Positions 52,950 to 62,479 of a DNA stretch of 64,000 nt are shown here, piece by piece. The stretch comes from Treponema sp. (GTDB taxonomy: Bacteria > Spirochaetota > Spirochaetia > Treponematales > Treponemataceae): positions 1 to 64,000 of the forward strand of contig JAEDDW010000002.1 of assembly GCA_016293645.1 (NCBI GenBank), given 5' to 3'. The stretch's first letter is position 1. Each line of letters opens with the position of its first letter. The position numbers and the translations under genes are program-made. The notes below the pieces were generated by a model. The model worked only from the letters and a program-made list of their open reading frames with translations, was not told the origin of the DNA and did no database searches.

Positions 52950-55046
52950 ATGGTTATGGTACAGAGAGTAACTAGAAAAATCGGGGATCAGGAACTTATC
53001 CTCGAAACAGGAAAGATCGGTAAGCAGGCTAACGGCTGTGTTTACGCTCAGATCGGCGGAACTTCGGTTATTGCTACAGTCTGCTGTTCAAGTGATGTTA
53101 GGGAAGGTCTTGATTTCGTTCCTGTTACAGTTGAATACAACGAAAAGTTCTATGCTGCAGGTAAGATTCCTGGAGGCTTTGTAAAGAGAGAAGGTCGTCC
53201 AAAGGATAAGGAAATTCTTGTAAGCCGCCTTATCGACCGCCCTATGCGTCCGCTTTTTGAAACAGCATTCGGACGCGAAATTCAGATTGTTCCAACTTGT
53301 GTTTCAATCGACGGTGTTAACACACCAGACATTCTTGCAGTTCTCGCAGCTTCTGCTGCAGTTTCTATTTCAGACATTCCTTTCCATGGTCCGGTTGCAG
53401 CTTGCCGCGTAGGTTACCTTGATGGACAGTATGTCATCAACCCAACATACGAACAGATGGAAAAGGTTCAGCTTGAAATCGTTGTTGCCGGTACAAAAGA
53501 CGGCTTTACAATGGTAGAAGGCGGTGCCAACGAAGTTTCTGAAGATGTAATGCTCGGCGCCCTTGAAAAGGCTCAGGGATTCATCACAGAAATGTGTCTC
53601 CTCCAGGAAGAACTGGTTAAGCTTGCAGGTAAGGAAAAGCTCCCTCTTGCTCCACTCAACGTTGAACTTGAAAACAAGGAAGCCATCAAGGCAGAGGCAC
53701 TTCCTCTCATGAAAGTTGCATGTTTCAAAGAAGGAAAGATGGCTCGCTCAGAAGCCGTAAAGGAAGTTAAGAAGCAGATTGCAGAAAAGTATGCAGACCA
53801 GCTTGCTGATGAAGTTCAGGCCAAGCTCTTTGGTGCACTTTTTGATGACATCCAGTATGAACTTCTCCGCTCAAGCATCCTCGAAACAGGCATGCGCATT
53901 GACGGTCGTGGAACAGATCAGATTCGTCCAATTACTTGCGAGATCAACGTTCTTCCACGCCCTCACGGATCTGCACTCTTTACTCGTGGTGAAACACAGT
54001 CCCTCGCTGTTACAACTCTTGGTACTGCAATGGATGAACAGGTATATGATGACATTGAAGGCGACAGAAGCGAAAACTTCATCCTTCACTACAACTTCCC
54101 TCCATATTCTGTAGGTGAAACAGGTAAGCTTACAACAGGACGCCGCGAAATCGGTCACGGTAACCTTGCACGCCGCTCACTTGCTCCAATGATTCCTTCA
54201 AAGGCAGAATTCCCATACACAATCCGTGTTGTTTCTGAAATCATGGAATCAAACGGTTCATCTTCTCAGGCTTCAACTTGTGGCGGATGTCTTTCACTCC
54301 TTGCAGCCGGTGTTCCAATGAAGAAGATGGTTGCAGGTATTGCAATGGGTCTTATCACAAGCGATGAAAAGTACACAAAGTATGCAATTCTTTCTGATAT
54401 CCTTGGTGAAGAAGATCACCTTGGCGACATGGACTTCAAGGTAGCAGGTACCCGCGACGGTATCACAGGCTTCCAGATGGACATCAAGATCGCCGGTGTT
54501 TCAATGGAAATCATGAAGAAGGCTCTTGCTCAGGCTAAGGACGGACGCAACCACATCCTCGACATCATGGAGAAGTGCATCAACAAGCCTCAGCCAATCA
54601 GCCAGTTTGCTCCTAAGATTGAATCCCTCAAGATACCTATCGACAAGATCGGTGCCCTCATTGGTCCTGGCGGAAAGAACGTCAAGGCTCTCTGTCAGCA
54701 GTACGGTGTTACAATCAATACTGACGATGACGGAACTGTTACAATCTACGGTAAGACAGGCGAAGCCGCAGACAAGGCAAAGGCTGCCGTCAAGGGTATC
54801 TGTGAAGATCCGGAGCCAGGTACAATCTACCAGGGTACTGTCAAGCGCATCATGGACTTCGGTGCATTCATAGAAATCCTCCCAGGTAAGGAAGGTCTCT
54901 GCCACATCTCCAAGCTTTCTCGCGCTCGCGTAGAAAAGGTAACAGATGTTCTCAAGGAAGGACAGGTTGTTCCGGTTAAGCTTCTTGAAGTTGACAAGAT
55001 GGGACGCCTCAACCTCTCGTATATCGATGCTGTAGAATCTAAGTAA
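52950..55046 (+). CDS. pnp: Polyribonucleotide nucleotidyltransferase (PNPase)
   Basis: A 698-residue 3'-to-5' phosphorolytic exoribonuclease. Two RNase PH domains (1-220 and about 300-540) contain FVKREGRPKDKEILVSRLIDRPMRPLF and the catalytic GDMDFKVAGTRDGITGFQMDIK. They are followed by a KH domain (about 548-610, IGALIGPGGKNVKALC) and an S1 domain (about 615-690, GTVKRIMDFGAFIEILPGKEGLCHIS). It degrades mRNA as a trimer. An internal ATG at 52956 is an alternative start. An efficient terminator follows. Confidence 0.97.
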   Translation: MVMVQRVTRKIGDQELILETGKIGKQANGCVYAQIGGTSVIATVCCSSDVREGLDFVPVTVEYNEKFYAAGKIPGGFVKREGRPKDKEILVSRLIDRPMRPLFETAFGREIQIVPTCVSIDGVNTPDILAVLAASAAVSISDIPFHGPVAACRVGYLDGQYVINPTYEQMEKVQLEIVVAGTKDGFTMVEGGANEVSEDVMLGALEKAQGFITEMCLLQEELVKLAGKEKLPLAPLNVELENKEAIKAEALPLMKVACFKEGKMARSEAVKEVKKQIAEKYADQLADEVQAKLFGALFDDIQYELLRSSILETGMRIDGRGTDQIRPITCEINVLPRPHGSALFTRGETQSLAVTTLGTAMDEQVYDDIEGDRSENFILHYNFPPYSVGETGKLTTGRREIGHGNLARRSLAPMIPSKAEFPYTIRVVSEIMESNGSSSQASTCGGCLSLLAAGVPMKKMVAGIAMGLITSDEKYTKYAILSDILGEEDHLGDMDFKVAGTRDGITGFQMDIKIAGVSMEIMKKALAQAKDGRNHILDIMEKCINKPQPISQFAPKIESLKIPIDKIGALIGPGGKNVKALCQQYGVTINTDDDGTVTIYGKTGEAADKAKAAVKGICEDPEPGTIYQGTVKRIMDFGAFIEILPGKEGLCHISKLSRARVEKVTDVLKEGQVVPVKLLEVDKMGRLNLSYIDAVESK

Positions 55047-55081
55047 ACAAGGAAACTGCAATATCGTCACTAAAGTGATAG

Positions 55082-55116
55082 ACCGGTTCTGTTTGATTAC
55101 AGGGCCGGTTTTTTTT
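55082..55116 (+). terminator. Intrinsic terminator of pnp
   Basis: ACCGGTTCTG (55082-55091) pairs with CAGGGCCGGT (55100-55109), including two G-T pairs, with an 8-nt loop and eight T (55109-55116). It shows that the peptidase gene starts after this point. Confidence 0.92.
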
Positions 55117-55129
55117 ATTCATGTGATAT

Positions 55130-55137
55130 GCTATAAT
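55130..55137 (+). promoter_or_regulatory. Extended -10 promoter of the M16 peptidase; predicts a leaderless mRNA
   Basis: TGC directly precedes TATAAT (55132-55137), an extended -10, while the -35 position is only T-rich. Nine nt (CCCACCACC) separate it from the ATG at 55147, with no Shine-Dalgarno sequence. Confidence 0.5.
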
Positions 55138-55146
55138 CCCACCACC

Positions 55147-56418
55147 ATGATTAACAAGCAGGTTCTCAAAAACAATGTCGTTCTTATAACCCAAAGTGAT
55201 GAATCATCAAAAGTGGCGACTGTTGGATTTTATTTTTCCACCGGCAGCCGCTATGAAAAGGAAGGTGAGTACGGAATAAGCCATTTCACCGAGCATATGC
55301 TTTTCAAGGGAACTAAGACAAAAACAAACAGGGAGATTGCCCGTATTTTTGACAGAATGGGTGGAGTTACCAATGCCTTTACGGAACGTGAAAATGTAAG
55401 CGTCTATTGTTCCGTTCCTGTTGAAAAAGAGGAAAATTTTTCCATTGCCCTGGACACAATCTGTGACCTGTCGGAAAATTGTATTTTCCCTGAAGATGAA
55501 ATGGAGAAGGAACGCGGGGTTGTCGAGAATGAAATTTATTCCGTCGAGGATGATCCTGATGATTCTTCCATGGATGAGATTGCCCGCCGTATGTGGCCGG
55601 ATCAGGATATTTCCAGAACCATAACGGGTTCCGTAGATGATGTGGAATCGATAACACGTGACCAGATGATTTCATGGTATGATGAATATTTTATCCATGG
55701 AGAACTTGTGGTGATTGCCGCCGGAAAAATAGATGAGGCAATTCTTCTGGATCGCCTTGGAAAACTTTCACAAAAAAAGCCGTCCGTGGAATTTTATAAA
55801 AATGCCCACTTCAAGGATAAAGTGGACTGGAGTTCCGGCACGTCCATAGTAAAGGCCAGGTTCAGCCAGGAACAGGTTTTTGCCCTTTTCCCTCTGGACT
55901 GGACTCTTTCCTACAAGGATTATCTTTCGCTTATGGTCTTTGATACCATTGCCGGAGACAGCATGGGCAGCCGTCTTTTCCTTGAACTGAGGGAACGACT
56001 TGGCCTTTGTTACAGCGTCGGAAGTTTTTTCACAACCTATGAGAACGCAGGCTTTTGGGCGGCCTACCTGGTCTGTGAAAGCAAAAATACGGTCCGCGCC
56101 TGCCAGTCGCTTCTTCTGGAAATAAACAATCTTCTGGAAAAAGAAATTTCCCGGGAAGAAATCGACATCGCCCTTGAGCGCATAAGCGGTCTTGAAATCA
56201 TGAATGAAATAAATTCCGTGTTCCTCATGCGCCGTCTGTGGAATTTCTACAGCCTTGGTTTTGAACTTATGGATACTGATGAATTCATAAAGTCTATACG
56301 GATGATAACTAAAGATGATATAATTTCATTTGTCAGACGCCTCATTGATCCTTCTGGAAGAAATGTTGTCATTTATGGAAAGAAACTTTCAGCTTTTGAC
56401 AGGAGAAAAATAAAATGA
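55147..56418 (+). CDS. M16 family zinc metallopeptidase (insulinase/MPP-like)
   Basis: A 423-residue peptidase of the M16B type. The inverted zinc motif is HFTEH (46-50, HxxEH), followed by the downstream glutamates in [15 protein letters not shown]. The second, non-catalytic half-domain carries [25 protein letters not shown]. Members degrade peptides, and bacterial copies next to dut or pnp are common. I start at ATG 55147 because the longer frame from 55075 runs through the pnp terminator. dut overlaps its stop (ATGA). Confidence 0.92.
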   Translation: MINKQVLKNNVVLITQSDESSKVATVGFYFSTGSRYEKEGEYGISHFTEHMLFKGTKTKTNREIARIFDRMGGVTNAFTERENVSVYCSVPVEKEENFSIALDTICDLSENCIFPEDEMEKERGVVENEIYSVEDDPDDSSMDEIARRMWPDQDISRTITGSVDDVESITRDQMISWYDEYFIHGELVVIAAGKIDEAILLDRLGKLSQKKPSVEFYKNAHFKDKVDWSSGTSIVKARFSQEQVFALFPLDWTLSYKDYLSLMVFDTIAGDSMGSRLFLELRERLGLCYSVGSFFTTYENAGFWAAYLVCESKNTVRACQSLLLEINNLLEKEISREEIDIALERISGLEIMNEINSVFLMRRLWNFYSLGFELMDTDEFIKSIRMITKDDIISFVRRLIDPSGRNVVIYGKKLSAFDRRKIK

Positions 56419-56855
56419 ATGAAGTAGATATAAAGATCATCGCAAACAAAGGTGCGGTTGTTCCATGCTATAAGACGGCAGGTGCTGCTGGTGCTGATGT
56501 ATGTGCTCTTCTTGATGATAAAGTTGTCCTGAAACCTGGAGAGAGGACAATCCTGCCTACAGGTCTTTTCTTTGAGATTCCACAGGGATATGAAATACAG
56601 GTACGTCCAAGAAGCGGACTTGCCGCAAAAAACGGAGTTACTGTCCTCAATACTCCTGGTACCATTGACAGTGATTACCGCGGAGAGCTCAAGGTGATCC
56701 TCATAAATCTTGGTGATTCCGATTTTGAGATTTCAAGCGGAGACAGAATTGCACAGATTGTTGTCGCTCCAGTGACTTTGGGAAATTTCATCCAGGTAGA
56801 ATCCATTTCAGAAACTGAACGCGGAACAGGCGGATTTGGAAGTACTGGTGTCTGA
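56415..56855 (+). CDS. dut: Deoxyuridine 5'-triphosphate nucleotidohydrolase
   Basis: A 146-residue trimeric dUTPase converting dUTP to dUMP and pyrophosphate. It keeps uracil out of DNA and feeds thymidylate synthesis. The five motifs are visible: [56 protein letters not shown] and [10 protein letters not shown]. It overlaps the peptidase stop by 4 bp and lies 2 bp before lptF. Confidence 0.96.
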   Translation: MNEVDIKIIANKGAVVPCYKTAGAAGADVCALLDDKVVLKPGERTILPTGLFFEIPQGYEIQVRPRSGLAAKNGVTVLNTPGTIDSDYRGELKVILINLGDSDFEISSGDRIAQIVVAPVTLGNFIQVESISETERGTGGFGSTGV

Positions 56856-56857
56856 AA

Positions 56858-58210
56858 ATGAATCTGAAAACATTAAAGGAAAAAATCGATAAGTTTTTGA
56901 ATGCGGTGGATTTTGCCTGCGTTTATCTCTACAGGCAGTATGTCTACTTCAAGATCCTGTTTGCAAGAAAGACCAGAGAGCTCAAGAAAATAAAGGTCAG
57001 ACGTAGTGTCTACAGATTCGGTTATTATGCTGGTAAAAAAATCGGCAGCAAAAAGATCATGCATCTTTTTGTCGTGCTTACATACAGACACAAGTCCATA
57101 AAACAGAATATTCTCGTAAGATACATTGCGAAAGAACTGCTTCTGTATTTTGCCATCTGCTTTGCGTTTTTCTTTGTTATTTTCTTCGTGAACCAGATTC
57201 TACTCCTTGCGGAAACCATTCTGAAAAAGAGAGTCCCATTGGGTTCCGTAGTGAAGCTCATTACTTATTGTCTGCCAGCGATCATCGCACAGTCCGCACC
57301 CTTTGCGACTCTTGTAGGATTTCTCATGTGCCTTGGTCGCCTTGTCACGGATAACGAAGTCCTTATCTTCCGTGCAAGCGGTCAGAAATACAGCCTCATT
57401 CTTAAATCCGTCCTTTCCATGGGAATTCTGATCTCTTTGTTCAGTTTTGTCATGAACGATTATTTTCTTCCTCTGGGTACGATAAACTACAACAAACTTT
57501 TTAAGCAGATCATTGTCTCAAATCCTGCAATTGAACTTGAATCCATGTCCATAAAGCGAATGAACGATTCCACGATTGTGATCGGCAATGTCAGCGGCAA
57601 CAATGTAAGCGATCTTGTTTTTTTTGATACGGGAAAAGACGGTTCCCAAAGAATCATTATTGCCAAGGATTCTGAAATCAGAAAATCTTCTGCGGCGGGT
57701 GTTCTTATGCGCCTTGATATGAATGATTCCCTGGTTCTTATGCTCAATGATATTAAAAATCATGAATATGATACATTGACATCTGATAGTCTTGCGTTGA
57801 GCGTGTTTGAAAACTCAATCATTTCTTCCAACGGCGGAACTTCTCCACGTGAGATGACATCCTGGGACCTTAGAAAAGAAATAAAGAGAATGAAAAAGAA
57901 TGAGAACATTTCTCCAAAACTTAAGAATATGTACAAGCTTGAATACAATAAGAAATTTGCAATGCCTTTCGGTTCCATATTCTTTGCTATACTGGCTTTC
58001 CCTCTTTCCCTGATTTTTGGTAGAAAAGATGGACAGACTCTTGGTATGATATTCGGTGTTATTATTTCCGTCCTTTACTGGTCTGTCCAGATGGTAGGGC
58101 AGACTTTCGGCAACAGAGGCGGAATCAATGGATTCTGGGTAACATGGGGACCAAATTTCGTTCTTGGTCTTCTGGGAATAATTCTTTATCTGAGGCTTAA
58201 GAAAAAATGA
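56858..58210 (+). CDS. lptF: LptF/LptG-family permease (first copy), with N-terminal extension
   Basis: A 450-residue YjgP/YjgQ-family permease. The first helix starts near 88 (LLLYFAICFAFFFVIFFVNQILLL) and the core includes QSAPFATLVGFLMCLGRLVTDNEVLIFRASG. The C-terminal helices contain MPFGSIFFAILAFPLSLIFGRKDGQTLG. About 80 basic, Tyr-rich residues precede the core, which is longer than the usual LptF start; an internal ATG (codon 68) is possible but has no better ribosome-binding site. With LptG it forms a membrane dimer. In LPS-producing diderms this moves LPS, but treponemes mostly lack LPS, so the cargo is uncertain. It overlaps lptG by 4 bp. Confidence 0.88.
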   Translation: MNLKTLKEKIDKFLNAVDFACVYLYRQYVYFKILFARKTRELKKIKVRRSVYRFGYYAGKKIGSKKIMHLFVVLTYRHKSIKQNILVRYIAKELLLYFAICFAFFFVIFFVNQILLLAETILKKRVPLGSVVKLITYCLPAIIAQSAPFATLVGFLMCLGRLVTDNEVLIFRASGQKYSLILKSVLSMGILISLFSFVMNDYFLPLGTINYNKLFKQIIVSNPAIELESMSIKRMNDSTIVIGNVSGNNVSDLVFFDTGKDGSQRIIIAKDSEIRKSSAAGVLMRLDMNDSLVLMLNDIKNHEYDTLTSDSLALSVFENSIISSNGGTSPREMTSWDLRKEIKRMKKNENISPKLKNMYKLEYNKKFAMPFGSIFFAILAFPLSLIFGRKDGQTLGMIFGVIISVLYWSVQMVGQTFGNRGGINGFWVTWGPNFVLGLLGIILYLRLKKK

Positions 58211-59277
58211 AAATTGTCAAATACATGCTGCGAAGTTTTTTCCCTGTCTTCATGGGAGCCCTCGTTTTCTTCATTCTGATTCTTTGTCTCACAGATCTTT
58301 TCATGAATCTCTGGAACTATGTAAACAAAAATGTTTCCACCAGTGACATCGGTCTCATTCTTATCTATTACATTCCTAAGACGGTGTGGTATTCGGTGCC
58401 CATAGCGATGCTGTTTGCCACTGCCTACATGCTCAGTGATTTTTATGCGAAAAATGAACTTCTTGCGGTTTTCGCTTCAGGAATTTCACTGCTCAGGTTT
58501 ACCATTCCGCTGCTTGTCGTTGCGGCTTTCATGAGTGTCGGTCTTTTTTTCTTTGAAAATACTCTTGTTGTTCCGACCTATTCAAAGAAAGTACATCTGC
58601 AGGAATTTGTCCTCAATAAGGAAAAATCACTGAACAACGACAAGATTGTCATCATGTCCAATGAAGGTCGTGTGATATACAAGGCAGATTTTTTTGACAA
58701 TTCATTGATGCGTCTGTATAACGTCTATATTGTTTTCCGTGACGATGAAAAAAATCTGGAAGCCATGGTTTTCAGTGATAATGCGACATGGATCAATGGC
58801 AGATGGATTTTGAGCAATCCAATAGAATATAAATATGACGGTGAGGAAGTCAGTGTCATAGGAGCTGAAAAAGAATTGCTTGAGCTTCTTGACGAGCCTC
58901 CTGAGACTTTCAGAAACAATACCATTTCCGTTGAGGAAGTAAACACTAAAGAAGCAAGAATCTATATTGAACATCTTGAGAAGGCAGGTTTGCCGAGTGC
59001 GGAAGAAAAATCCGTCTACTACAAAAAATATGCATTCCCGTTTGTTGTCTTCATCGTCGTTTTTCTTGCTGTCGGATTAAGTGGAAAAACAAGAAAGAAT
59101 GTTCTTCTGGTAAGTCTTGGTCTTAGTATTACGGCTGTTGTTCTTTTCTATGTGACTCAGATGGTTACGATGCTTATGGCAAAGTTTCAGACCATTCCGC
59201 CTTTGTTTGGCGCCTGGTTCCCTGTTGTCCTGTTCATATTCATAAGCAGCATTCTTTTGAAATACGCGCGAACATAG
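58207..59277 (+). CDS. lptG: LptF/LptG-family permease (second copy)
   Basis: A 356-residue YjgQ-type permease with the family N-terminus KIVKYMLRSFFPVFMGALVFFILILCL and the motif WYSVPIAMLFATAYMLSDFYAKNELLAVFASGIS. A periplasmic beta-rich domain (about 120-270) and three C-terminal helices follow. The start overlaps the lptF stop, so the two are coupled. The partner ATPase LptB is not in the window. tgt follows 13 bp downstream. Confidence 0.9.
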   Translation: MKIVKYMLRSFFPVFMGALVFFILILCLTDLFMNLWNYVNKNVSTSDIGLILIYYIPKTVWYSVPIAMLFATAYMLSDFYAKNELLAVFASGISLLRFTIPLLVVAAFMSVGLFFFENTLVVPTYSKKVHLQEFVLNKEKSLNNDKIVIMSNEGRVIYKADFFDNSLMRLYNVYIVFRDDEKNLEAMVFSDNATWINGRWILSNPIEYKYDGEEVSVIGAEKELLELLDEPPETFRNNTISVEEVNTKEARIYIEHLEKAGLPSAEEKSVYYKKYAFPFVVFIVVFLAVGLSGKTRKNVLLVSLGLSITAVVLFYVTQMVTMLMAKFQTIPPLFGAWFPVVLFIFISSILLKYART

Positions 59278-59290
59278 TTTGGGGATAGAT

Positions 59291-60427
59291 ATGATTGAAA
59301 ATTTTTTTGAGATTCATCACGATAATAAAGATTCGCTTGCCCGCACAGGAGTCATGCATCTTCCTCATGGTGATGTTGAAACTCCTGTATTCATGCCCGT
59401 CGGTACAAAAGGTACTGTAAAGGCCCTTACGAAAGATGACCTTGAGGAGATTGGGTTTGAGATCATTCTTGCCAATACCTATCACATGTATCTTCGTCCG
59501 GGAGCAGATCTTGTAAAAGAAGCCGGGGGACTCCATGGTTTTACAAAATGGAACAGAAACTTTCTTACAGATTCCGGTGGATTCCAGGTGTGGTCCCTTT
59601 CAAAACTCCGTAAAATCAAAAACGAGGGAATTGAATTCCGCAGCGACATAGACGGCAGCAAACATTTCTTTACGCCTGAGAATGTAGTCCAGACCCAGGT
59701 AAAACTGAACAGCGACATCCAGATGCAGCTCGATGTTTGTTCAGGATTTGGTGTTGACCGTGCGGAGGCTGAACGTGCACTCCGGCTTTCGTCACAGTGG
59801 GCCCAGCGTGCGATCACCGAGTGGAACATCCACAGGGAAAGCGGATACAAGGGAATCCTTTTTCCGATTGTCCAGGGAAATTTTTTTGATGATCTCAGAA
59901 AAGAAAGCGCTGAATTTGTTGATTCTCTTGATACGCCAGGACTAGCCATCGGTGGACTCAGTGTTGGCGAACCTGCCGACATCTATGCGGAAAAACTTCA
60001 GTATACGGTTCAGTTTCTTTCTCGCAGCAAACCTCGTTATGTAATGGGAATCGGTACTCCGGAATACATTCTTGAAGCCGTTGCCAATGGAATCGACATG
60101 TTTGACTGCGTGCAGCCTACAAGGATTGCCCGTCACGGACTTTATTTTTCAAAAAAAGGAATGGTTTCCATCAAGCAGGCCCGCTATGAGCATGATTTTG
60201 GATGCATTGATCCTGAATGTAAATGCAAGGTCTGTACGACCTATTCCCGTGCTTACCTTCGCCATATATTCCGAGAGCAGGAAATTCTTTCTTCCATGCT
60301 TGCAAGCTACCATAACCTGTATTTCCTCCAAAACATGATCAGGGAAATCCGTCAGGCGATCAATGAAGACCGTTTTGAGGAATACAGAAGAAGATTCCTT
60401 GAAGATTTCCATTCAGGTGAGGTGTAA
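59291..60427 (+). CDS. tgt: Queuine/preQ1 tRNA-ribosyltransferase
   Basis: A 378-residue enzyme exchanging guanine-34 of tRNA-Asp, Asn, His and Tyr for preQ1. The catalytic aspartate region is FLTDSGGFQVWSLSKLRKI and the second is FDCVQPTRIARHG. The zinc site is CKCKVC followed by SRAYLRHIF. ATG 59291 is used, with GGGGATAG upstream; the longer frame from TTG 59279 overlaps the lptG stop region. It is the final consumer of the preQ1 made by QueF in this window. Confidence 0.96.
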   Translation: MIENFFEIHHDNKDSLARTGVMHLPHGDVETPVFMPVGTKGTVKALTKDDLEEIGFEIILANTYHMYLRPGADLVKEAGGLHGFTKWNRNFLTDSGGFQVWSLSKLRKIKNEGIEFRSDIDGSKHFFTPENVVQTQVKLNSDIQMQLDVCSGFGVDRAEAERALRLSSQWAQRAITEWNIHRESGYKGILFPIVQGNFFDDLRKESAEFVDSLDTPGLAIGGLSVGEPADIYAEKLQYTVQFLSRSKPRYVMGIGTPEYILEAVANGIDMFDCVQPTRIARHGLYFSKKGMVSIKQARYEHDFGCIDPECKCKVCTTYSRAYLRHIFREQEILSSMLASYHNLYFLQNMIREIRQAINEDRFEEYRRRFLEDFHSGEV

Positions 60428-60430
60428 TTT

Positions 60431-62230
60431 ATGAAGAAAAGCGTTGTTGTTTTTTCCGTTGCGTTGCTTTTTTCTTTGTCTGTCTATTCCCAGGAAGCAG
60501 TTGTGGAATCAGAGAAAAGCTCCGCATCTGAAACTGTTTCGGCTGAAGTGACCTCTGTGGCTGAAGATTTTTCTGGTGAAATTGTTTCCGATGGTACTGC
60601 TGATGAAATTTCTGTTTCCGATGAAGCTGAGGTCGTCTCATCATTTGAGGAAGAAGGTTTTGAAGATCCGGTTCTTGAGTCATACAATGAAAGTCCTGCT
60701 GATAAAAAAGAAAAGAAACGTTATGAATATACAAAGGAAAAGACTGTTCCGGCTGTGAAAAGACCGTCAAGGCATGAGTCAAAGAACGACTTTGTCGACA
60801 AGTCTGAAAACTATGTCGAGGAGAGCAATGCCGTTTTCAAATATGGACTTGAAAGTCAGATCAGCAGCCTCATAGATGAACTTACGACAAATGAAGACAT
60901 GCGCTTTGTTGACCAGATCTATGATCTTTTTTATGAAACAAAAGATGTTGTCGTAAAGGATAAGATCATTGAATACTTTACGAAGCTCAAGGATCCATGT
61001 CTTGGTTCCTATGCATGCGAAGTCATAAACGATCCTTATGAAATCAGAAAGGATACGGTGGACAGATGTTTCCGCTATGTTTCAGAAGCCCAGATCAAGG
61101 AAGCGGTTCCCGGCCTTGTTGACCTTGTGGACAAGGAAGAGGATGATTATTTTACAGGAGCCCTTACTGCCCTTGGTGATCTTGGTGAAAGGGAAGAGGC
61201 GGAATTCCTCGCTGACTATCTTGATCGTGATGACCTGAAGGTTGCCCAGCGTCAGGCTTTGATGAAAGTCCTTGGTAGAATCAAGGCGGTGGAAACATGG
61301 GAAAAGATCTCGCAGATTGCCCAGGACGAAGATGAAAATTCTTTTGTCCGCATGTATGCCGCAGAGGCGATCGGTGCCATGGAAAAACCGGAATCTGAAG
61401 ACATACTTGTTGCTCTTTTTGAATCGACGGATCCAAACCTCAGATGCTATGTTGTGAAGGGTATTGCCCATTTCAATGACGATAAGGCAGACAAGGTGAT
61501 CATACAGGCTTTGAGGGATTCCCAGTACAAGGTCCGCATAGAGGCCATTGAAGCTGTAAAGAATCGTGAGATGAAGGAAGCCGTTCCATATCTTGTTTTC
61601 AGGTGCAAGGATAAGGATGAGCTAAAGGCTGTAAAAGAAAAGAGTTATAGTGTCATTGCCAAACTTGATGTTGCGGAAGGCAATGAATATCTTGTTGAGA
61701 TTCTCAAGGATAAAAAAATCGCAGGCGGAACGAAGTCGAAGGTTGCATCGGTTCTTCTTGAGGAAAATAAGGCCGGAACTACAGAAGTTCTTGAGCTTGC
61801 CAGAAGCGCCCTTAAAAGTGAATTGAAGGATCAGAAAAATTTACGCTATGCCCTCGGAAAGGAATTTGCAAAATATTCACGGCCAGAATTTGCCGACATA
61901 TGCGGTGAATACCTTGAAAGCAAGGATGTCGCAACCCAGGGTACAGGTCTTGACATCTGGTCAAAGGGGCGTTATTCGTCTTGCCGGGCAAAGGTCGAGG
62001 AAATCGCAAGCGATGCCATCGAGGAAGAAAAGACTGAAGAAGACAGTGCTGAGAAATCCGCAAAGCCAGGAACCTATAAATTCGGACAGAAAAGGAAAAA
62101 TGCCAATGCAAAGAAGGCAAAGCGCATTCTTGAAATGGACGGAACAAGCACAGTCACAAAGCCTGCTGAAGTCGAGGCCGTAACAGGCGCTGCATCTTCA
62201 GCATCGTCGGATACGGACAATGCAAAATAA
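60431..62230 (+). CDS. Exported HEAT-repeat protein
   Basis: A 599-residue protein with a signal peptide (MKKSVVVFSVALLFSLSVYS). An acidic Ser/Glu/Val-rich stretch (about 20-80) and a basic linker follow. From about 140 to 520 it is an array of HEAT/armadillo-like helical repeats (for example ALTALGDLGEREEAEFLADYLDRDD, FVRMYAAEAIGAMEKPESEDIL and KVRIEAIEAVKNREMKEAVPYLV). The C-terminal tail is charged. Such arrays usually bind other proteins. GAGGTG upstream supports the start 3 bp after the tgt stop. It is likely a periplasmic or envelope scaffold of unknown partner. Confidence 0.85.
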   Translation: MKKSVVVFSVALLFSLSVYSQEAVVESEKSSASETVSAEVTSVAEDFSGEIVSDGTADEISVSDEAEVVSSFEEEGFEDPVLESYNESPADKKEKKRYEYTKEKTVPAVKRPSRHESKNDFVDKSENYVEESNAVFKYGLESQISSLIDELTTNEDMRFVDQIYDLFYETKDVVVKDKIIEYFTKLKDPCLGSYACEVINDPYEIRKDTVDRCFRYVSEAQIKEAVPGLVDLVDKEEDDYFTGALTALGDLGEREEAEFLADYLDRDDLKVAQRQALMKVLGRIKAVETWEKISQIAQDEDENSFVRMYAAEAIGAMEKPESEDILVALFESTDPNLRCYVVKGIAHFNDDKADKVIIQALRDSQYKVRIEAIEAVKNREMKEAVPYLVFRCKDKDELKAVKEKSYSVIAKLDVAEGNEYLVEILKDKKIAGGTKSKVASVLLEENKAGTTEVLELARSALKSELKDQKNLRYALGKEFAKYSRPEFADICGEYLESKDVATQGTGLDIWSKGRYSSCRAKVEEIASDAIEEEKTEEDSAEKSAKPGTYKFGQKRKNANAKKAKRILEMDGTSTVTKPAEVEAVTGAASSASSDTDNAK

Positions 62231-62278
62231 TTTTTGAAAGAATAATGCAAAAAAATTAATAAAAAATTGGAAATGCTA

Positions 62279-62307
62279 TTGACACTGAACCTGCGAATTG
62301 ATATATT
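62279..62307 (+). promoter_or_regulatory. Promoter of tRNA-Leu
   Basis: A consensus TTGACA (62279-62284), a 17-bp spacer and TATATT (62302-62307), 27 bp before the tRNA 5' end. Confidence 0.8.
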
Positions 62308-62334
62308 AAAGTCACGATTTGCGGAAACGCAGAT

Positions 62335-62416
62335 GCGGGGATGGTGGAATTGGTAGACACGCTAGCTTGAGGTGCTAGTGGCGCGAGCTGTGCCTGTTCA
62401 AGTCAGGTTCTCCGCA
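62335..62416 (+). tRNA. tRNA-Leu(GAG)
   Basis: An 82-nt class II tRNA. The acceptor GCGGGGA (62335-62341) pairs with TCTCCGC (62409-62415), with one G-T pair. The anticodon stem CTAGC/GCTAG closes a seven-base loop with anticodon GAG (62369-62371). A long variable arm and a T-arm with TTCAAGT follow. The discriminator base is A. CCA is not encoded, so it must be added by a nucleotidyltransferase. Confidence 0.97.
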
Positions 62417-62418
62417 CG

Positions 62419-62451
62419 AAAGCAGTTGCTGAAAAGTGACTGCTTTTTTTT
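62419..62451 (+). terminator. Intrinsic terminator of tRNA-Leu
   Basis: AAAGCAGT (62419-62426) pairs with ACTGCTTT (62439-62446), and the T-run continues to 62451. Confidence 0.88.
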
Positions 62452-62479
62452 ATTTAAATCAAATTGTTACGAGGTTTGT

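Noticed and set aside
55075..55146. N-terminal extension of the M16 peptidase
   Set aside because: These codons run through the pnp terminator hairpin and T-run. The start at 55147 fits the family and the promoter.
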